A stretch of 64,000 bases of DNA from an uncultured Clostridia bacterium (GCA_934670175.1 CAKUOX010000001.1:1-64000), one strand, 5' to 3'. Shown: positions 41,554 to 51,261, counted from the stretch's first letter. Numbers and translations: made by a program. The notes: generated by a model not told the origin, from the sequence alone.

Positions 41554-43376
41554 TGAACCTGTCGGCCTTTATGCGGGCAAACCCGTTGCCTGCCCTGCCT
41601 GAACCGCCTGTCCGCAAAGGCAAGCGCAGCACGGCAGGCACGGCAAGGGGCAAGCGTATCCCGGAAGGAAAGCGCAATGCCACCCTGTCCCGGTTTGCTG
41701 GACAAATGGTTATCAAGTACGGCATTGAGGACGGGAAAGCCCGCACGGCATTTCTTGACCGGGCGGCAGACTGCGAACCGCCCCTTGACGATAAGGAACT
41801 TGAAATCATTTGGCGCAGCGCATTGAAATTCTTTGCCGAAAAGCGCAGCAAAAAGGCGGGGGGCTGGAAATCGCCCGCTGAATACATCGGCGCAGAGTTT
41901 GCGCAGGTGGATACCCTCAACCCGGCAGACCTTATCCCTGAACACTTCACCGATGTGGAGCAGGCAAAGACCCTTGCGCGGCTATACGGCGATCAGTTGC
42001 GGTACAGTGATGCTACCTTGTGGATTCATTACACGGGCGCATATTGGAACGAAAACAAGGTGACGGCACGTTCCTGTGTGCATGATCTATCCCGGAAACA
42101 GATGCAGCTTGCCTTGCAGCAATCGGCAGCGGTGCAGAAAGCCCTTGATGCCGCTGTTGAAAGCGGCGATGAAGCAGAAACGGAAAAGCAGGCGGACAGC
42201 AAGAACTTTTGGTCAAGCCTGTACGACTTTGCAAAGGACGAACAGAATTCAACCCGCGTCACGGCGGCATTGACTGAATCTGCGCCCTATCTGCAAGTAT
42301 CCGTTGACCAACTGGACGCGGACGGGTTGCTGCTGAATACCCCGGCAGGCACGGTTGATCTGCGCAGCGGCACAATGCGTCCACATGACCCGGCGGACTT
42401 CATCACAAAGGTGACGGGATGTTCCCCCGGCACAGACGGCGCAGACCTGTTCCGGGACTTCATCGAGCGTATCACCTGCCATGATGCGGAACTTGCAACC
42501 TACCTTCAAAGCGTGGCAGGGCTGTTCCTGATAGGCACAGTTTACCGGGAATGTTTGATTATCGCCTATGGCGGCGGCGGTAACGGCAAGTCCACCCTGT
42601 TCAATCTGCTGTCGTATGTCATGGGCGATTATGCAGGCGCGTTGTCCGCTGAAACCCTGACGGCAAATTGCAGAAAGAACAAATCCCCGGAATATGCCGA
42701 ACTGCGCGGCAAGCGACTTGTCATTGCGGCAGAACTGGAAGAAGGTATGCGGCTAGATACGGCGGTTGTGAAGAAGCTGTGCAGCACAGATAAAATCTAT
42801 GCTGAAGCCAAGTACAAAGCACCCTTTGAATTTGTCCCATCACATACCGTGGTGCTGTATACGAACCACCTGCCGAAGGTGGGAACGGTGGACAACGGTA
42901 CATGGGACAGATTGATAGTGGTTCCCTTCAATGCCCGTCTGCGCGGTGAGAAGGGCGAAATCCTGAACTATGCCAAGTACCTGTATGAGCAGGCAGGCGG
43001 CGCGGTGCTGTCGTGGATGATAGCAGGCGCGAAACGGTGCATTGATCTGAACTTCAAGATACCGTTGCCGCCATGCGTCAGGGCAGCGATTGAACAGTAT
43101 CGGCAGGATAATGACTGGATTAACCACTTTCTGGATGAACGCTGCTTAATTGGAAGTAACTATCAGACAGGCGCGGGCAGGCTGTATGAAGCATACCGCA
43201 AGCACTGCGATGAAACAGGCGAATATAAGCGCAGCGCGGCAGACTTCAAGAAAGCCATGCAGGGCAGCGGTTTCCAGTATCGCAAGACAAAATTGGGCGC
43301 ATTCTGTTTCGGCCTGATGCTGGCAGCCCGTGCGGATGAATTCATAGAAGTGGACGAACCAACGCCCTTTGATTGA
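41550..43376 (+). CDS. P4-type primase C-terminal / SF3 helicase
   Basis: A 608-residue replication protein. The N-terminal part (about 1-130) has the primase C-terminal helical region; the middle has a D5-N-like domain (about 150-300); the SF3 helicase core has Walker A GGGGNGKSTLFNLL (about 335), Walker B VIAAELEEG and motif C VVLYTNHLPKV, and the C-terminal winged-helix region follows. It overlaps the primase gene by 4 bases. It should unwind the origin, which I place directly downstream at 43392-43537. All core motifs are intact. Confidence 0.92.
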   Translation: MMNLSAFMRANPLPALPEPPVRKGKRSTAGTARGKRIPEGKRNATLSRFAGQMVIKYGIEDGKARTAFLDRAADCEPPLDDKELEIIWRSALKFFAEKRSKKAGGWKSPAEYIGAEFAQVDTLNPADLIPEHFTDVEQAKTLARLYGDQLRYSDATLWIHYTGAYWNENKVTARSCVHDLSRKQMQLALQQSAAVQKALDAAVESGDEAETEKQADSKNFWSSLYDFAKDEQNSTRVTAALTESAPYLQVSVDQLDADGLLLNTPAGTVDLRSGTMRPHDPADFITKVTGCSPGTDGADLFRDFIERITCHDAELATYLQSVAGLFLIGTVYRECLIIAYGGGGNGKSTLFNLLSYVMGDYAGALSAETLTANCRKNKSPEYAELRGKRLVIAAELEEGMRLDTAVVKKLCSTDKIYAEAKYKAPFEFVPSHTVVLYTNHLPKVGTVDNGTWDRLIVVPFNARLRGEKGEILNYAKYLYEQAGGAVLSWMIAGAKRCIDLNFKIPLPPCVRAAIEQYRQDNDWINHFLDERCLIGSNYQTGAGRLYEAYRKHCDETGEYKRSAADFKKAMQGSGFQYRKTKLGAFCFGLMLAARADEFIEVDEPTPFD

Positions 43377-43391
43377 CGGCATTTCCATCAG

Positions 43392-43537
43392 GGTGACGGA
43401 CGGTGACGGCTATTTCCAACTGTTGTCTATACAAAATTCAAAAAATCAATTTATATGTCGTATACGAAACATATAGAAAGATAAAAAAGAAAAAGAGTAT
43501 AGAAAAGTCTATGAATTGCCCGTCATCGTCCGTCACC
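43392..43537. other. Candidate replication origin: inverted iterons flanking A+T-rich core
   Basis: An 18-base repeat, GGTGACGGACGGTGACGG (43392-43409), occurs inverted with one mismatch at 43520-43537; each arm is itself two copies of GTGACGG. Between them lie about 110 bases of A+T-rich DNA with a palindromic centre (ATATGT CGTATACG AAACATAT, near 43456-43477). Paired iterons around an A+T-rich segment immediately after the helicase gene match the origin layout of P4 and SaPI-type satellites. Activity is inferred. Confidence 0.6.
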
Positions 43538-43579
43538 CGCCCCCATGATGCAGGAAAACGCCCATTCTAACAGACCGGG

Positions 43580-43602
43580 CGCGGAGGTAGTTTTTCCTCC
43601 GC
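43580..43602 (+). other. Hairpin upstream of portal gene
   Basis: GCGGAGG and CCTCCGC pair around TAGTTTTT, with no long T-tract after it. It may stabilise or attenuate the packaging-module transcript. Confidence 0.4.
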
Positions 43603-43640
43603 ATGAGATTTTATTTTCAACGAAAGCGAGGTGAACCGAA

Positions 43641-44774
43641 ATGAACCTATTGCAAAAACTGTTCGGACAGCAGACAGCGGCGCAGGCGGTGACGCTGGAG
43701 GTGCAGAGCACGTTCACGGCGTTCAGCGGCACGGTATACGGCAGCGCGGCATTTCGTGCGGCGGTGGATGCCATTGCCCGCCATGCGGCCAAACTGCAAG
43801 CCCACAGTGATGAACAGAGCATTGAAGCCCTATTGCAGAAAAGCCCAAACCCGTATATGTCCGGCTATGATCTGCTGTACAAAACTGCAACGGCGTATTA
43901 CACGACCAATAACGCCTTTGTCCTATTGGAGCGCAGCGGCAAGCAGGTGACGGCGTTCTATCTGCTGACCCCTTCCAATGTAGAGTTTTCACAGATGCAG
44001 GGCGGCGGTTTGGTGGTGAACATGACCTTTGCAGACGGCAGGCAGGTGCATTTGCCCTATGACGATCTTATCCACCTGCGCAGGCACTTTGCCACCAATG
44101 AACTGTTGGGTGCGGACAATTCGCCCCTATATCCGCTGTTGGACACGGCGCACACGCTCAATGAAGCCATGAGTGCGGCAGTTAAGAACGCAACCAACCT
44201 GCGCGGCGTACTGCGCTTTACAAGCCTTGTGAACCCGGCGCAGGTGAAAGCGGAAAAGGAACAATTCGTCCGGGATTATATGAGCCTTGCGAACACGGGC
44301 GGTATTGCCGCCACTGACCAACGCTTTGAATTCGTTCCGACCAATCAGACGGGCTACAATGTCCCCACAGAGCAGGCAACGGAAATCAACCGTCAAATCT
44401 GCGCCTATCTGGGCATATCCCCGAAAATCGTATCCGGCGAATATACAGAAGACGAATTTGCAGCGTTCTATGAATCGCTCATTGAACCCTTTGCCCTGCA
44501 ACTGTCCCTTGAATGTTCCCGCAAGTGTGGTGCGGATGTACGCTTTACGGCGGAACGGCTGGACTTTGCAAGCGCACGGACGCGCATTTCCCTGTTGCGG
44601 AACATGATGCCGTTGGGCGTTCTGACCGTCAACGAGGCGCGGCGGCTGTTGTCCCTGCCCGATGTGCCGGACGGTGATAAACGCCTGCAAAGCCTGAATT
44701 ACGTCCATTCGGACAAGGCAGACCAATACCAGCTTGATGAAAACGAGGTGAACACAGATGTACCAACAGACTGA
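43641..44774 (+). CDS. Phage portal protein (HK97 type)
   Basis: A 377-residue structural protein; AGCGAGG upstream. It has the usual HK97-type portal pattern: MNLLQKLFG start, YGSAAFRAAVDAIARHAAKL, PNPYMSGYDLLYKTATAYYTTNNAFVL, and IHLRRHFA, then RQICAYLGISPKIVSGEYTEDEFAAFYES near residue 255. Portals form the dodecameric gate through which DNA is packaged. It is the first of the head genes and overlaps the protease-capsid gene by 17 bases. Confidence 0.92.
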   Translation: MNLLQKLFGQQTAAQAVTLEVQSTFTAFSGTVYGSAAFRAAVDAIARHAAKLQAHSDEQSIEALLQKSPNPYMSGYDLLYKTATAYYTTNNAFVLLERSGKQVTAFYLLTPSNVEFSQMQGGGLVVNMTFADGRQVHLPYDDLIHLRRHFATNELLGADNSPLYPLLDTAHTLNEAMSAAVKNATNLRGVLRFTSLVNPAQVKAEKEQFVRDYMSLANTGGIAATDQRFEFVPTNQTGYNVPTEQATEINRQICAYLGISPKIVSGEYTEDEFAAFYESLIEPFALQLSLECSRKCGADVRFTAERLDFASARTRISLLRNMMPLGVLTVNEARRLLSLPDVPDGDKRLQSLNYVHSDKADQYQLDENEVNTDVPTD

Positions 44775-46245
44775 AACGCGGGCATACGAAGTCCGGGCGG
44801 CGGCAGAACCGCTTGTGATTGAGGGCGTGGCGGTGGTGTTCAACGAACCGGCGCAGATGCGAGGTTTCGTGGAGCGTATCGCACCCAACGCCCTTGACGG
44901 TGTGAATCTGGACGGTATCGCCCTGCTTGTCAATCATGACGGCAGCGGCATACCGCTTGCCCGCAGTCCGAAAACCCTGTCCTTGCAAGTGACGGACAAG
45001 GGGCTTGAAATGCGGGCGACCCTGCCGGACACGGCGCAGGGGCGCAGCGTCTATGAAGCCGTGCGGCGCGGCGATCTGAACGAAATGTCTTTTGCCTTTG
45101 ATATTGGGCAGCAGACCTTTGACGAGGGCAGGAAGGAACGAACCATTACGGCGATCAGCGCAATCTATGAAATATCCGTTGTGAACCGCGCAGCTTATCC
45201 CCAAACGACTGTACAGGCACGGAATACCGATGCCGGAAAGGAAGGTACTATGTTTAATCCCATCACCGATAATCTGAACCATGTCCAGCAGAACCCGGAT
45301 ACCCATGCGGCGGACGAATACCGCAGCGCATTTTTCAAGACCTTGCAGGGCAAGGAACTGACCGAACCCGAACAGCGGGCGTACACGGCGGCGCAGGCAG
45401 AAAAGCGGGCAGACAGCTTTAACACCCTGTCCAATTCGGCGGCGGTTGTGCCTACCAAGACGCTGAATGAAATCGTCCGGCAGTCGGGCAATGTGAACGG
45501 TCTGTTCGGTGAAGTGCGGCTGTTCGCTGTCCCGTCCAATATGGCAATTCCCGTGGGTGTCCCCACTGACCCGGCGGCGTGGCATACCGAGGGCGCACCC
45601 GTGGAACGCAAGGCGGTTGCCGCTACCAATGTGACCTTTGCAGGGCATGAGCTTATGAAGGTGCTGTCCATGTCTGCCGCTGTCAAGCGCATGGAACTTT
45701 CCGCCTTTGAAAGCTATATCACACAGGAGATGCGCACGAGCGTTGCGGATGCTATCGGCGCGGCGATTGTGAACGGCGACGGCGCAGGCAAGCCCAAGGG
45801 CGTTCTATCCGGCGTGACGTGGGACAAGAAAAACAGCATTTCCACTAATGCGCTGACGGCGGACAATCTGCTTGCAGCTATCGCCTTGATGCCCGCAGGC
45901 TATGCGGCAGGCGCAAAGTTTGCCATGAGTACAGCAACCCTGTTCGGCACGGTGTACCCCTTGAAGGATACCACGGGCGCATATTACTTCACCGACACGG
46001 AAAAAGGCGGCGTTCATCGTCTGTTCGGTTTCCCGGTGGTGCTGGATGATAATATCCCGGCAGGCACGATCTTGTTCGGCAATTTCCGCTATTACGGCGT
46101 GAACGTCCCGTCCGGCGTGGCGGTGGAAATGTCCCGTGAAAGCGGCTTTACGTCCGGCCTGATTGATTACCGTGCGTTGTGCATTGCAGACGGCAAGCCC
46201 ATTATCCCCGGCGCATTTGTGAAAATCGAGGTGCAGGCGGCATGA
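44758..46245 (+). CDS. Fused HK97 prohead protease and major capsid protein
   Basis: A 495-residue protein. Residues 1-160 are a prohead protease: LVIEGVAVVFNEPAQM, LLVNHDGSGIPLARS with the catalytic His, and GDLNEMSFAFDI and EISVVNRAAYP with the usual Ser region. Residues about 180-495 are an HK97-fold capsid: SNSAAVVPTKTLNEIV, VTFAGHELMKVLSMSAAVKR, VNGDGAGKPKGVL and GFPVVLDDNIPAGTILFGNF. Protease and capsid are usually separate or cleaved. An internal ATG at 45250 preceded by GGAAGG could make capsid alone. It overlaps the connector gene. Confidence 0.92.
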   Translation: MYQQTETRAYEVRAAAEPLVIEGVAVVFNEPAQMRGFVERIAPNALDGVNLDGIALLVNHDGSGIPLARSPKTLSLQVTDKGLEMRATLPDTAQGRSVYEAVRRGDLNEMSFAFDIGQQTFDEGRKERTITAISAIYEISVVNRAAYPQTTVQARNTDAGKEGTMFNPITDNLNHVQQNPDTHAADEYRSAFFKTLQGKELTEPEQRAYTAAQAEKRADSFNTLSNSAAVVPTKTLNEIVRQSGNVNGLFGEVRLFAVPSNMAIPVGVPTDPAAWHTEGAPVERKAVAATNVTFAGHELMKVLSMSAAVKRMELSAFESYITQEMRTSVADAIGAAIVNGDGAGKPKGVLSGVTWDKKNSISTNALTADNLLAAIALMPAGYAAGAKFAMSTATLFGTVYPLKDTTGAYYFTDTEKGGVHRLFGFPVVLDDNIPAGTILFGNFRYYGVNVPSGVAVEMSRESGFTSGLIDYRALCIADGKPIIPGAFVKIEVQAA

Positions 46246-46529
46246 TCTACACGTTAGATGAAGCGCGGGACATACTACACCTTGACGGCGAGGATAACGA
46301 CGAACAGATTCTTGCGCTGCTGGATGCGATACCGCCCTATCTGACCGCTACAACGGGTTATGAAAGCGTGACTGGGGATTATTCCCCGGTTGCGCGGGCG
46401 GCGGCGCGGTTCATCCTGTGGCAATGGTACTATGGCGAAAATGCCGATACGGACAAGGTGCAGCGCGTGATTGATTCTCTGCTGAAAGCCCTGTCTGCTG
46501 AAAGGAAACAGCCCCATGACACAGCATGA
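46242..46529 (+). CDS. Head-tail connector (gp6-like)
   Basis: A 95-residue protein whose ATG overlaps the capsid stop (ATGA). The pattern LDEARDILHLDGEDNDEQILALLDAIPPYLTATTGY, then ARFILWQWYYG, is typical of HK97 gp6-like DNA-packaging connectors, which sit below the portal. The end overlaps the HNH gene by 14 bases. Confidence 0.85.
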   Translation: MIYTLDEARDILHLDGEDNDEQILALLDAIPPYLTATTGYESVTGDYSPVARAAARFILWQWYYGENADTDKVQRVIDSLLKALSAERKQPHDTA

Positions 46530-46827
46530 ATTCTATCATTCGGCAGCGTGGACGCGCCTTGCGCGGGCGTTCCTATGCTCAAAGCATTATATCTGCGCAC
46601 GGTGCGGACGGCCTGCCGAAATCGCCCATCATGTACGCTATCTGAACGATAGCAACGTAAACGACCCTTCTATCAGCATGAACCCGGATAACCTGCTTGC
46701 CCTGTGTCAAGCCTGCCACAATGCAGAGCATTTCGGCAGCGGCGGCGCAGTTGCAAAGGGATATCGGTTTAATGCAGATGGTGATATTATCCCGACCAAA
46801 GAAAGCGAGGTACAGTCCTATGAATGA
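46516..46827 (+). CDS. HNH endonuclease
   Basis: A 103-residue HNH nuclease: FYHSAAWTRLARAFL, CARCGRPAEIAHHVRYL (zinc Cys pair and catalytic HH), NPDNLLALCQACHNAEHF (second Cys pair and HNH His). HNH proteins next to terminase are required for efficient cutting of concatemers in several phages and in capsid-forming satellites. It overlaps both neighbours. Confidence 0.92.
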   Translation: MTQHEFYHSAAWTRLARAFLCSKHYICARCGRPAEIAHHVRYLNDSNVNDPSISMNPDNLLALCQACHNAEHFGSGGAVAKGYRFNADGDIIPTKESEVQSYE

Positions 46828-47050
46828 TTACCGCATGTATTATGAAGATGCCCGCGAGGATGCGAACTATACCGCTGAAAGCATTGCCGCCCGCTTGCGC
46901 GATGAACTGATGCAGACCGTGATTTATCGCAATCTGCCGGAGGATTTTGCACAGCTTGCGCAGGCGTATGCCGCTTGTGAACGCCTGCACCTTGATATTA
47001 AGCGTGAAATGGCGGTAGAGGATGAAAGCGAGGTGTTCGAGGGTGAATAA
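46820..47050 (+). CDS. Small hypothetical protein in packaging module
   Basis: A 76-residue acidic helical protein (MNDYRMYYEDAREDANYTAE). GAGG lies upstream, and it overlaps HNH by 8 bases and the next gene by 8 bases. No family recognised. Position suggests a packaging or head accessory role. Confidence 0.7.
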   Translation: MNDYRMYYEDAREDANYTAESIAARLRDELMQTVIYRNLPEDFAQLAQAYAACERLHLDIKREMAVEDESEVFEGE

Positions 47051-47282
47051 ACAGACCTGTTACACCGACGAACAGCGCAGGCAGCTTGATTTCCTGTGCA
47101 GGCAGGCGAAAGCCCTTGAACAGACCCTGCCCAAACTGTGCGGTGATGCAAGGCAATACGCGCAGCAGATGCGTATTTATCTTGCGACCGTGAAGGAAAT
47201 CCGTGCCCTGCGCGATACCGTGGGCGATGCTGAAACCGTGGATGCCCTGTTGCAGTTTGCCCCGACAGGTGATGCCCAGTGA
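47043..47282 (+). CDS. Small helical protein before TerL, possible small terminase
   Basis: A 79-residue protein from the GTG at 47043, with AGCGAGG 9 bases upstream. It is mostly helical (TDEQRRQLDFLCRQAKALEQ, YLATVKEIRALRDTVGDAET). It sits directly before the large terminase, the usual place for the small subunit, and its stop overlaps the TerL start. The likeness to known small terminases is weak. Confidence 0.65.
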   Translation: MNKQTCYTDEQRRQLDFLCRQAKALEQTLPKLCGDARQYAQQMRIYLATVKEIRALRDTVGDAETVDALLQFAPTGDAQ

Positions 47283-48919
47283 ACTACATTGCCATGTACA
47301 ACGATGCCTTGCAGTGCGGCGAAATAACCGCCTGCAAGCGCGTCAAGGCGATCTATGCCCGCCTTGCAGCGGAAACAGGAAAGCCGGGTGCATGGGCATT
47401 TGATGAAGGACGGGCAACCCGCCCCATTGAGTTTATAGAGCGTTTTTGCAAGCACTCTAAAGGCGAATGGGCAGGGCAACCCGTCCGTCTTGCCCTGTTC
47501 CAAAAGGCTTTTATACAAGCCCTGTATGGCTTTATCAACACCGCAACAGGCTTGCGGCGATACCGTGAAGCGTTCTTTTTGGTATCGCGCAAAAACGGCA
47601 AGTCCACCCTGCTTGCAGGGCTTGCCCTGTATATGCTCATTGCGGACGGCGAGGGCGGCGCAGAGGTATACAGCACAGCAACGAAATACGCGCAGGCGCG
47701 TTTGCTGTTCGATGAAGCGCACAACATGGTGAAGCAATCGCCTGACCTGTCCCGGCACATGAAAAAGCGGAAATCTGACCTGTATTATCTGCCTACCATG
47801 TCCAAACTGCAACCGCTGTCCCGGAATTCGGACGGTCTGGACGGCCTGAATGCCCATTTCGTGATTATGGACGAACTGCATGGCGTAAAGGACAGAAACC
47901 TTTATGAAGTCATGCGGCAGAGCCAATCCGCGCGGCGGCAACCTATGCTGATTATGATAACCACGGCAGGCACGGTGCGGGAATGTATATTTGATGAAAT
48001 GTACAATTATGCCTGCAACGTGGCGGACGGTGCAATCACAGATGAACACTTCCTGCCCATCCTGTATGAACTGGACAGGCGGGACGAATGGACAGACCCG
48101 GCGGCATGGATAAAGGCCAACCCGTCATTGGGAGAAGTCAAGAAATTGGACGATCTGCAAATCAAGGTTGACCGGGCAAAGGCCAACCCGAACGAATTGT
48201 CCGGCGTATTGTGCAAGGAATTCAATATCCGGGAAACGGCGGGCGGCGCGTGGTTGCCCTATGATGCGATCAATAACACGGATACTTTCAGCATGGACGA
48301 ATTCAAAGGCGCGTACTGCATCGGCGGCGTTGACCTATCCATTACCACAGACCTGACCTGTGCAAGCCTGCTGTTCATGAAGCGCGGCAGCGATACAAAG
48401 TATATTGCGCAAATGTATTGGTTGCCCGCTGACCGCCTGCAAGAGCGCGTAAAGCAGGATAAAATCCCATATGACAAATGGTTCGAGCAGGGACGGTTGC
48501 GACTGTGCGCGGGCAATACGATCAATTACAGCGATGTGACAGCGTGGTTCATGGAGATGGTGCAGACCTATGAACTGACCCCGGCATGGGTGTATTATGA
48601 CAGCTATTCGGCGCGGTATTTCGTGGAAGAAATGGCCTATCAGGGGTTCAACATGGTGCGGTGCATACAGGGTGCAAAAACGCTGTCCCTGCCCATGCAG
48701 ATGTTAGGCGCGGACTTGCAGGCACACAGGGTGAACTATAACAACAACCCCATTTTGAAATGGTGCTTGACCAATACGGGCGTACAGACCGACCGCAACG
48801 GCAATATTGTTCCCATTAAGAGCCAAAGTCCGAAACAGCGCATTGATGGCACGGCGGCGTTGCTGGATTGCTATGTGGGGCTGTATGAGCATTACAACGA
48901 ATTCACTGGCGCGATCTGA
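47279..48919 (+). CDS. Terminase large subunit
   Basis: A 546-residue packaging motor starting at GTG 47279. ATPase domain: adenine-binding RPIEFIERFCKHSKGEW, Walker A FLVSRKNGKSTLLAGLAL (about 100), Walker B FVIMDELHG (about 200), coupling motif MLIMITTAGT. Nuclease domain: GGVDLSITTDLTCA (first acidic residue) and WVYYDSYSARYFVEEM. It packages DNA into procapsids. Order here is unusual: terminase follows the capsid genes rather than preceding the portal. Confidence 0.94.
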   Translation: MNYIAMYNDALQCGEITACKRVKAIYARLAAETGKPGAWAFDEGRATRPIEFIERFCKHSKGEWAGQPVRLALFQKAFIQALYGFINTATGLRRYREAFFLVSRKNGKSTLLAGLALYMLIADGEGGAEVYSTATKYAQARLLFDEAHNMVKQSPDLSRHMKKRKSDLYYLPTMSKLQPLSRNSDGLDGLNAHFVIMDELHGVKDRNLYEVMRQSQSARRQPMLIMITTAGTVRECIFDEMYNYACNVADGAITDEHFLPILYELDRRDEWTDPAAWIKANPSLGEVKKLDDLQIKVDRAKANPNELSGVLCKEFNIRETAGGAWLPYDAINNTDTFSMDEFKGAYCIGGVDLSITTDLTCASLLFMKRGSDTKYIAQMYWLPADRLQERVKQDKIPYDKWFEQGRLRLCAGNTINYSDVTAWFMEMVQTYELTPAWVYYDSYSARYFVEEMAYQGFNMVRCIQGAKTLSLPMQMLGADLQAHRVNYNNNPILKWCLTNTGVQTDRNGNIVPIKSQSPKQRIDGTAALLDCYVGLYEHYNEFTGAI

Positions 48920-48934
48920 CGGGAGGTACAGCGC

Positions 48935-49255
48935 ATGAAACTGAAAGATAAGAAAATAGAGATACTGGCGGTGCAGAACGTTGTCAACGAAAACGGCTAT
49001 GCCGTGGAAACGCTCAAACCGATCTGCCCGCCCGTGTGGGCGTATTTCCGCCACCTGTCCGGCAAGGAATACTTTGCCGCCAATGCTGAACAGGTGAAGG
49101 AAGAAGTGCTGTTTCAGGTGAACTACCGGGCGGATATAACAACCGCCCATGTGATACGGTACAGCGGCGTCCTGTACAATATAACGCGGGTGGACACGTT
49201 CGAGGGGTACAGGGAGGATATTACGCTGTATTGCAAGCAAAACGGCGTAAAATAA
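48935..49255 (+). CDS. Phage head-tail adaptor (gp16-like)
   Basis: A 106-residue protein; GGGAGG upstream. The pattern of a head-closure protein is visible: PPVWAYFRHLSGKEYFAANA, then VNYRADITTAHVIRYSGVLYNITRVDTF and EDITLYC. These rings close the head and receive a tail. It is the last structural gene; no tail genes follow. Confidence 0.85.
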   Translation: MKLKDKKIEILAVQNVVNENGYAVETLKPICPPVWAYFRHLSGKEYFAANAEQVKEEVLFQVNYRADITTAHVIRYSGVLYNITRVDTFEGYREDITLYCKQNGVK

Positions 49256-49347
49256 CACATTTTCAGCACTTTTGACGATTGAAACTTTGTTCAATGTAGT
49301 TTAGAATAGAAAATGGTATTACTACAATGCGGGAGGTGTGTCTGTAC

Positions 49348-51249
49348 ATGCGTAGTCAATCCGTGGGGGATATCTGTACCGAGCGCAAGCCCGCAAAACC
49401 TATCTTGAAGTGGGCAGGCGGCAAAGGACAAATGTTGAACGATATTTTGCCCCGTGTGCCACAGCACTATGGAAAGTATATTGAACCATTCTGTGGCGGC
49501 GCAGCTTTGTTTTTTGCGCTTGAACCGCAGACTGGTATCATTGCCGATAGCAATCCGGAACTCATCAACGTTTATGAGCAGGTTGCCCATAATGTTGATG
49601 AGGTTATTCGCTATCTGTCCCTGTATGAGAATACAGAGCAAATGTACTATGCTATTCGTGCGCAGGACTGGACGAAACTGCTGAAAGCAGAAGCTGCTGC
49701 CCGTATGATCTATCTGAATCATACCTGCTTCAACGGACTTTACCGGGTAAACAAAAAGGGACAATTTAACGTTCCGTTTGGTAAATATAGGAATCCCAAT
49801 ATTTGCGATGTTGAAGCACTCTATACAGCATCAGAAGCATTGCAGCATGCAACGATTGTATGCGGTGATTATCTGGATGTTTTGAAGCAGTATGCGGAGC
49901 CGGGCGATTTTATCTTCCTTGACCCACCCTATCTGCCAATTTCGGAATATTCAGATTTCAAGCGCTATACGAAAGAACAATTTTATGAAGAAGATCATGT
50001 CGATTTGGCGAAAGAAGTCCAGCGCTTGCATGAATTGGGGTGTCACGTTGTACTGACCAATTCCAACCATCCGCTGGTGCATGAACTGTATAGTCAGTTT
50101 ACGATTGATATCGTTCCGACAAAACGCTGTATTTCCTGTAATGGAAAACGCAGAAGCGGCGAAGATGCAATCGTTACAGCATTGCCCAAGCAAAAGATGC
50201 TTTTGCATTTGGTAGACACACCGTTGCCGGAGCAGGTCGGCATGTACCCACCCACACGGTACATGGGTTCCAAAAGCAAACTGCTATCTTCTATTTGGTC
50301 TATTGCTTCACAGTTTTCCTTTGATACTGCTGTTGACTTGTTTTCTGGTTCAGGTATAGTCGGATACATGTTCAAGGCGCAGGGAAAAACTGTTATCAGC
50401 AATGACTATATGCACATGTCCTCAACATTTGCCAAAGCAATGATCGAGAACAATGGCATTACTCTGCCCATGGATACGGCAAAGAAACTGCTACTCCCGA
50501 ATAGTGAAAATGATCATTTCGTTTCCGCTACTTTTGCAGGCTTATATTATTCTGATGCCGATAATGCGTTGATTGACGTATTGCGTGCAAATATTGCTGC
50601 GCTTCGCAATCCTTATGAAAAGGCAATCGCAATGTCGGCACTGATTCGCGCTTGCACAAAGAAGCGTCCCCGGGGGATTTTCACCTATGTGGGAGAACGT
50701 TATAATGACGGACGAAAAGACCTGCAGAAATCTTTTGAACAACAGTTTTTAGAGGCGGTCGAAGCGATCAACGGAGCAGTTTTTGATAACGGAAAGCATA
50801 ACCGTGCAGTCAACGGCGATGCAATGACGTTGCGCATAGAAAAGCCTGGTTTGGTATATATTGACCCGCCATATTATTCTATGCTGTCTGATAATGAATA
50901 TGTTCGTCGTTATCACTTTGTCGAAGGTCTGGCGCGTGACTGGAAGGGAGTAGAAATCCAGCAGCATACCCAGACAAAGAAATTCAAATCGTATCCGACA
51001 CCTTTTTCTACCCGAAAGGGTGCTGCGGATGCGTTCGATCTGTTGTTCAAACGCTTTGCTGATAGTATTCTGTTGGTGTCGTATTCTTCCAATAGTCTAC
51101 CGACGCAGGATGAGATGCTGTCCATCATGGCGAAGCATAAAGCACATGTCGAAGTAATTCCGATTGATTATCAGTATTCCTTTGGCAATCAGAGTGATGC
51201 TGCTACACACAGAAACAAAGTACAGGAATATCTATTTGTCGGTTATTGA
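49348..51249 (+). CDS. Fused double adenine-N6 DNA methyltransferase (Dam-type)
   Basis: A 633-residue enzyme with two Dam-like halves. I place the start at ATG 49348 with GGGAGG at 49331-49336; an ATG at 49327 lies before that site. Half 1 (about 15-300): motif X LKWAGGKGQ, motif I PFCGGAALFF, motif IV FLDPPYLP. Half 2 (about 305-633): TRYMGSKSKLL, DLFSGSGIVGYMF, YIDPPYYSML. Two fused adenine methylases are typical of type IIS systems with an asymmetric site whose strands need separate methylation. With the AlwI-like nuclease next door, GGATC is a good guess. This part is visibly richer in A+T than the packaging genes. Confidence 0.9.
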   Translation: MRSQSVGDICTERKPAKPILKWAGGKGQMLNDILPRVPQHYGKYIEPFCGGAALFFALEPQTGIIADSNPELINVYEQVAHNVDEVIRYLSLYENTEQMYYAIRAQDWTKLLKAEAAARMIYLNHTCFNGLYRVNKKGQFNVPFGKYRNPNICDVEALYTASEALQHATIVCGDYLDVLKQYAEPGDFIFLDPPYLPISEYSDFKRYTKEQFYEEDHVDLAKEVQRLHELGCHVVLTNSNHPLVHELYSQFTIDIVPTKRCISCNGKRRSGEDAIVTALPKQKMLLHLVDTPLPEQVGMYPPTRYMGSKSKLLSSIWSIASQFSFDTAVDLFSGSGIVGYMFKAQGKTVISNDYMHMSSTFAKAMIENNGITLPMDTAKKLLLPNSENDHFVSATFAGLYYSDADNALIDVLRANIAALRNPYEKAIAMSALIRACTKKRPRGIFTYVGERYNDGRKDLQKSFEQQFLEAVEAINGAVFDNGKHNRAVNGDAMTLRIEKPGLVYIDPPYYSMLSDNEYVRRYHFVEGLARDWKGVEIQQHTQTKKFKSYPTPFSTRKGAADAFDLLFKRFADSILLVSYSSNSLPTQDEMLSIMAKHKAHVEVIPIDYQYSFGNQSDAATHRNKVQEYLFVGY

Positions 51250-51261
51250 TAGGCGGTGCGT

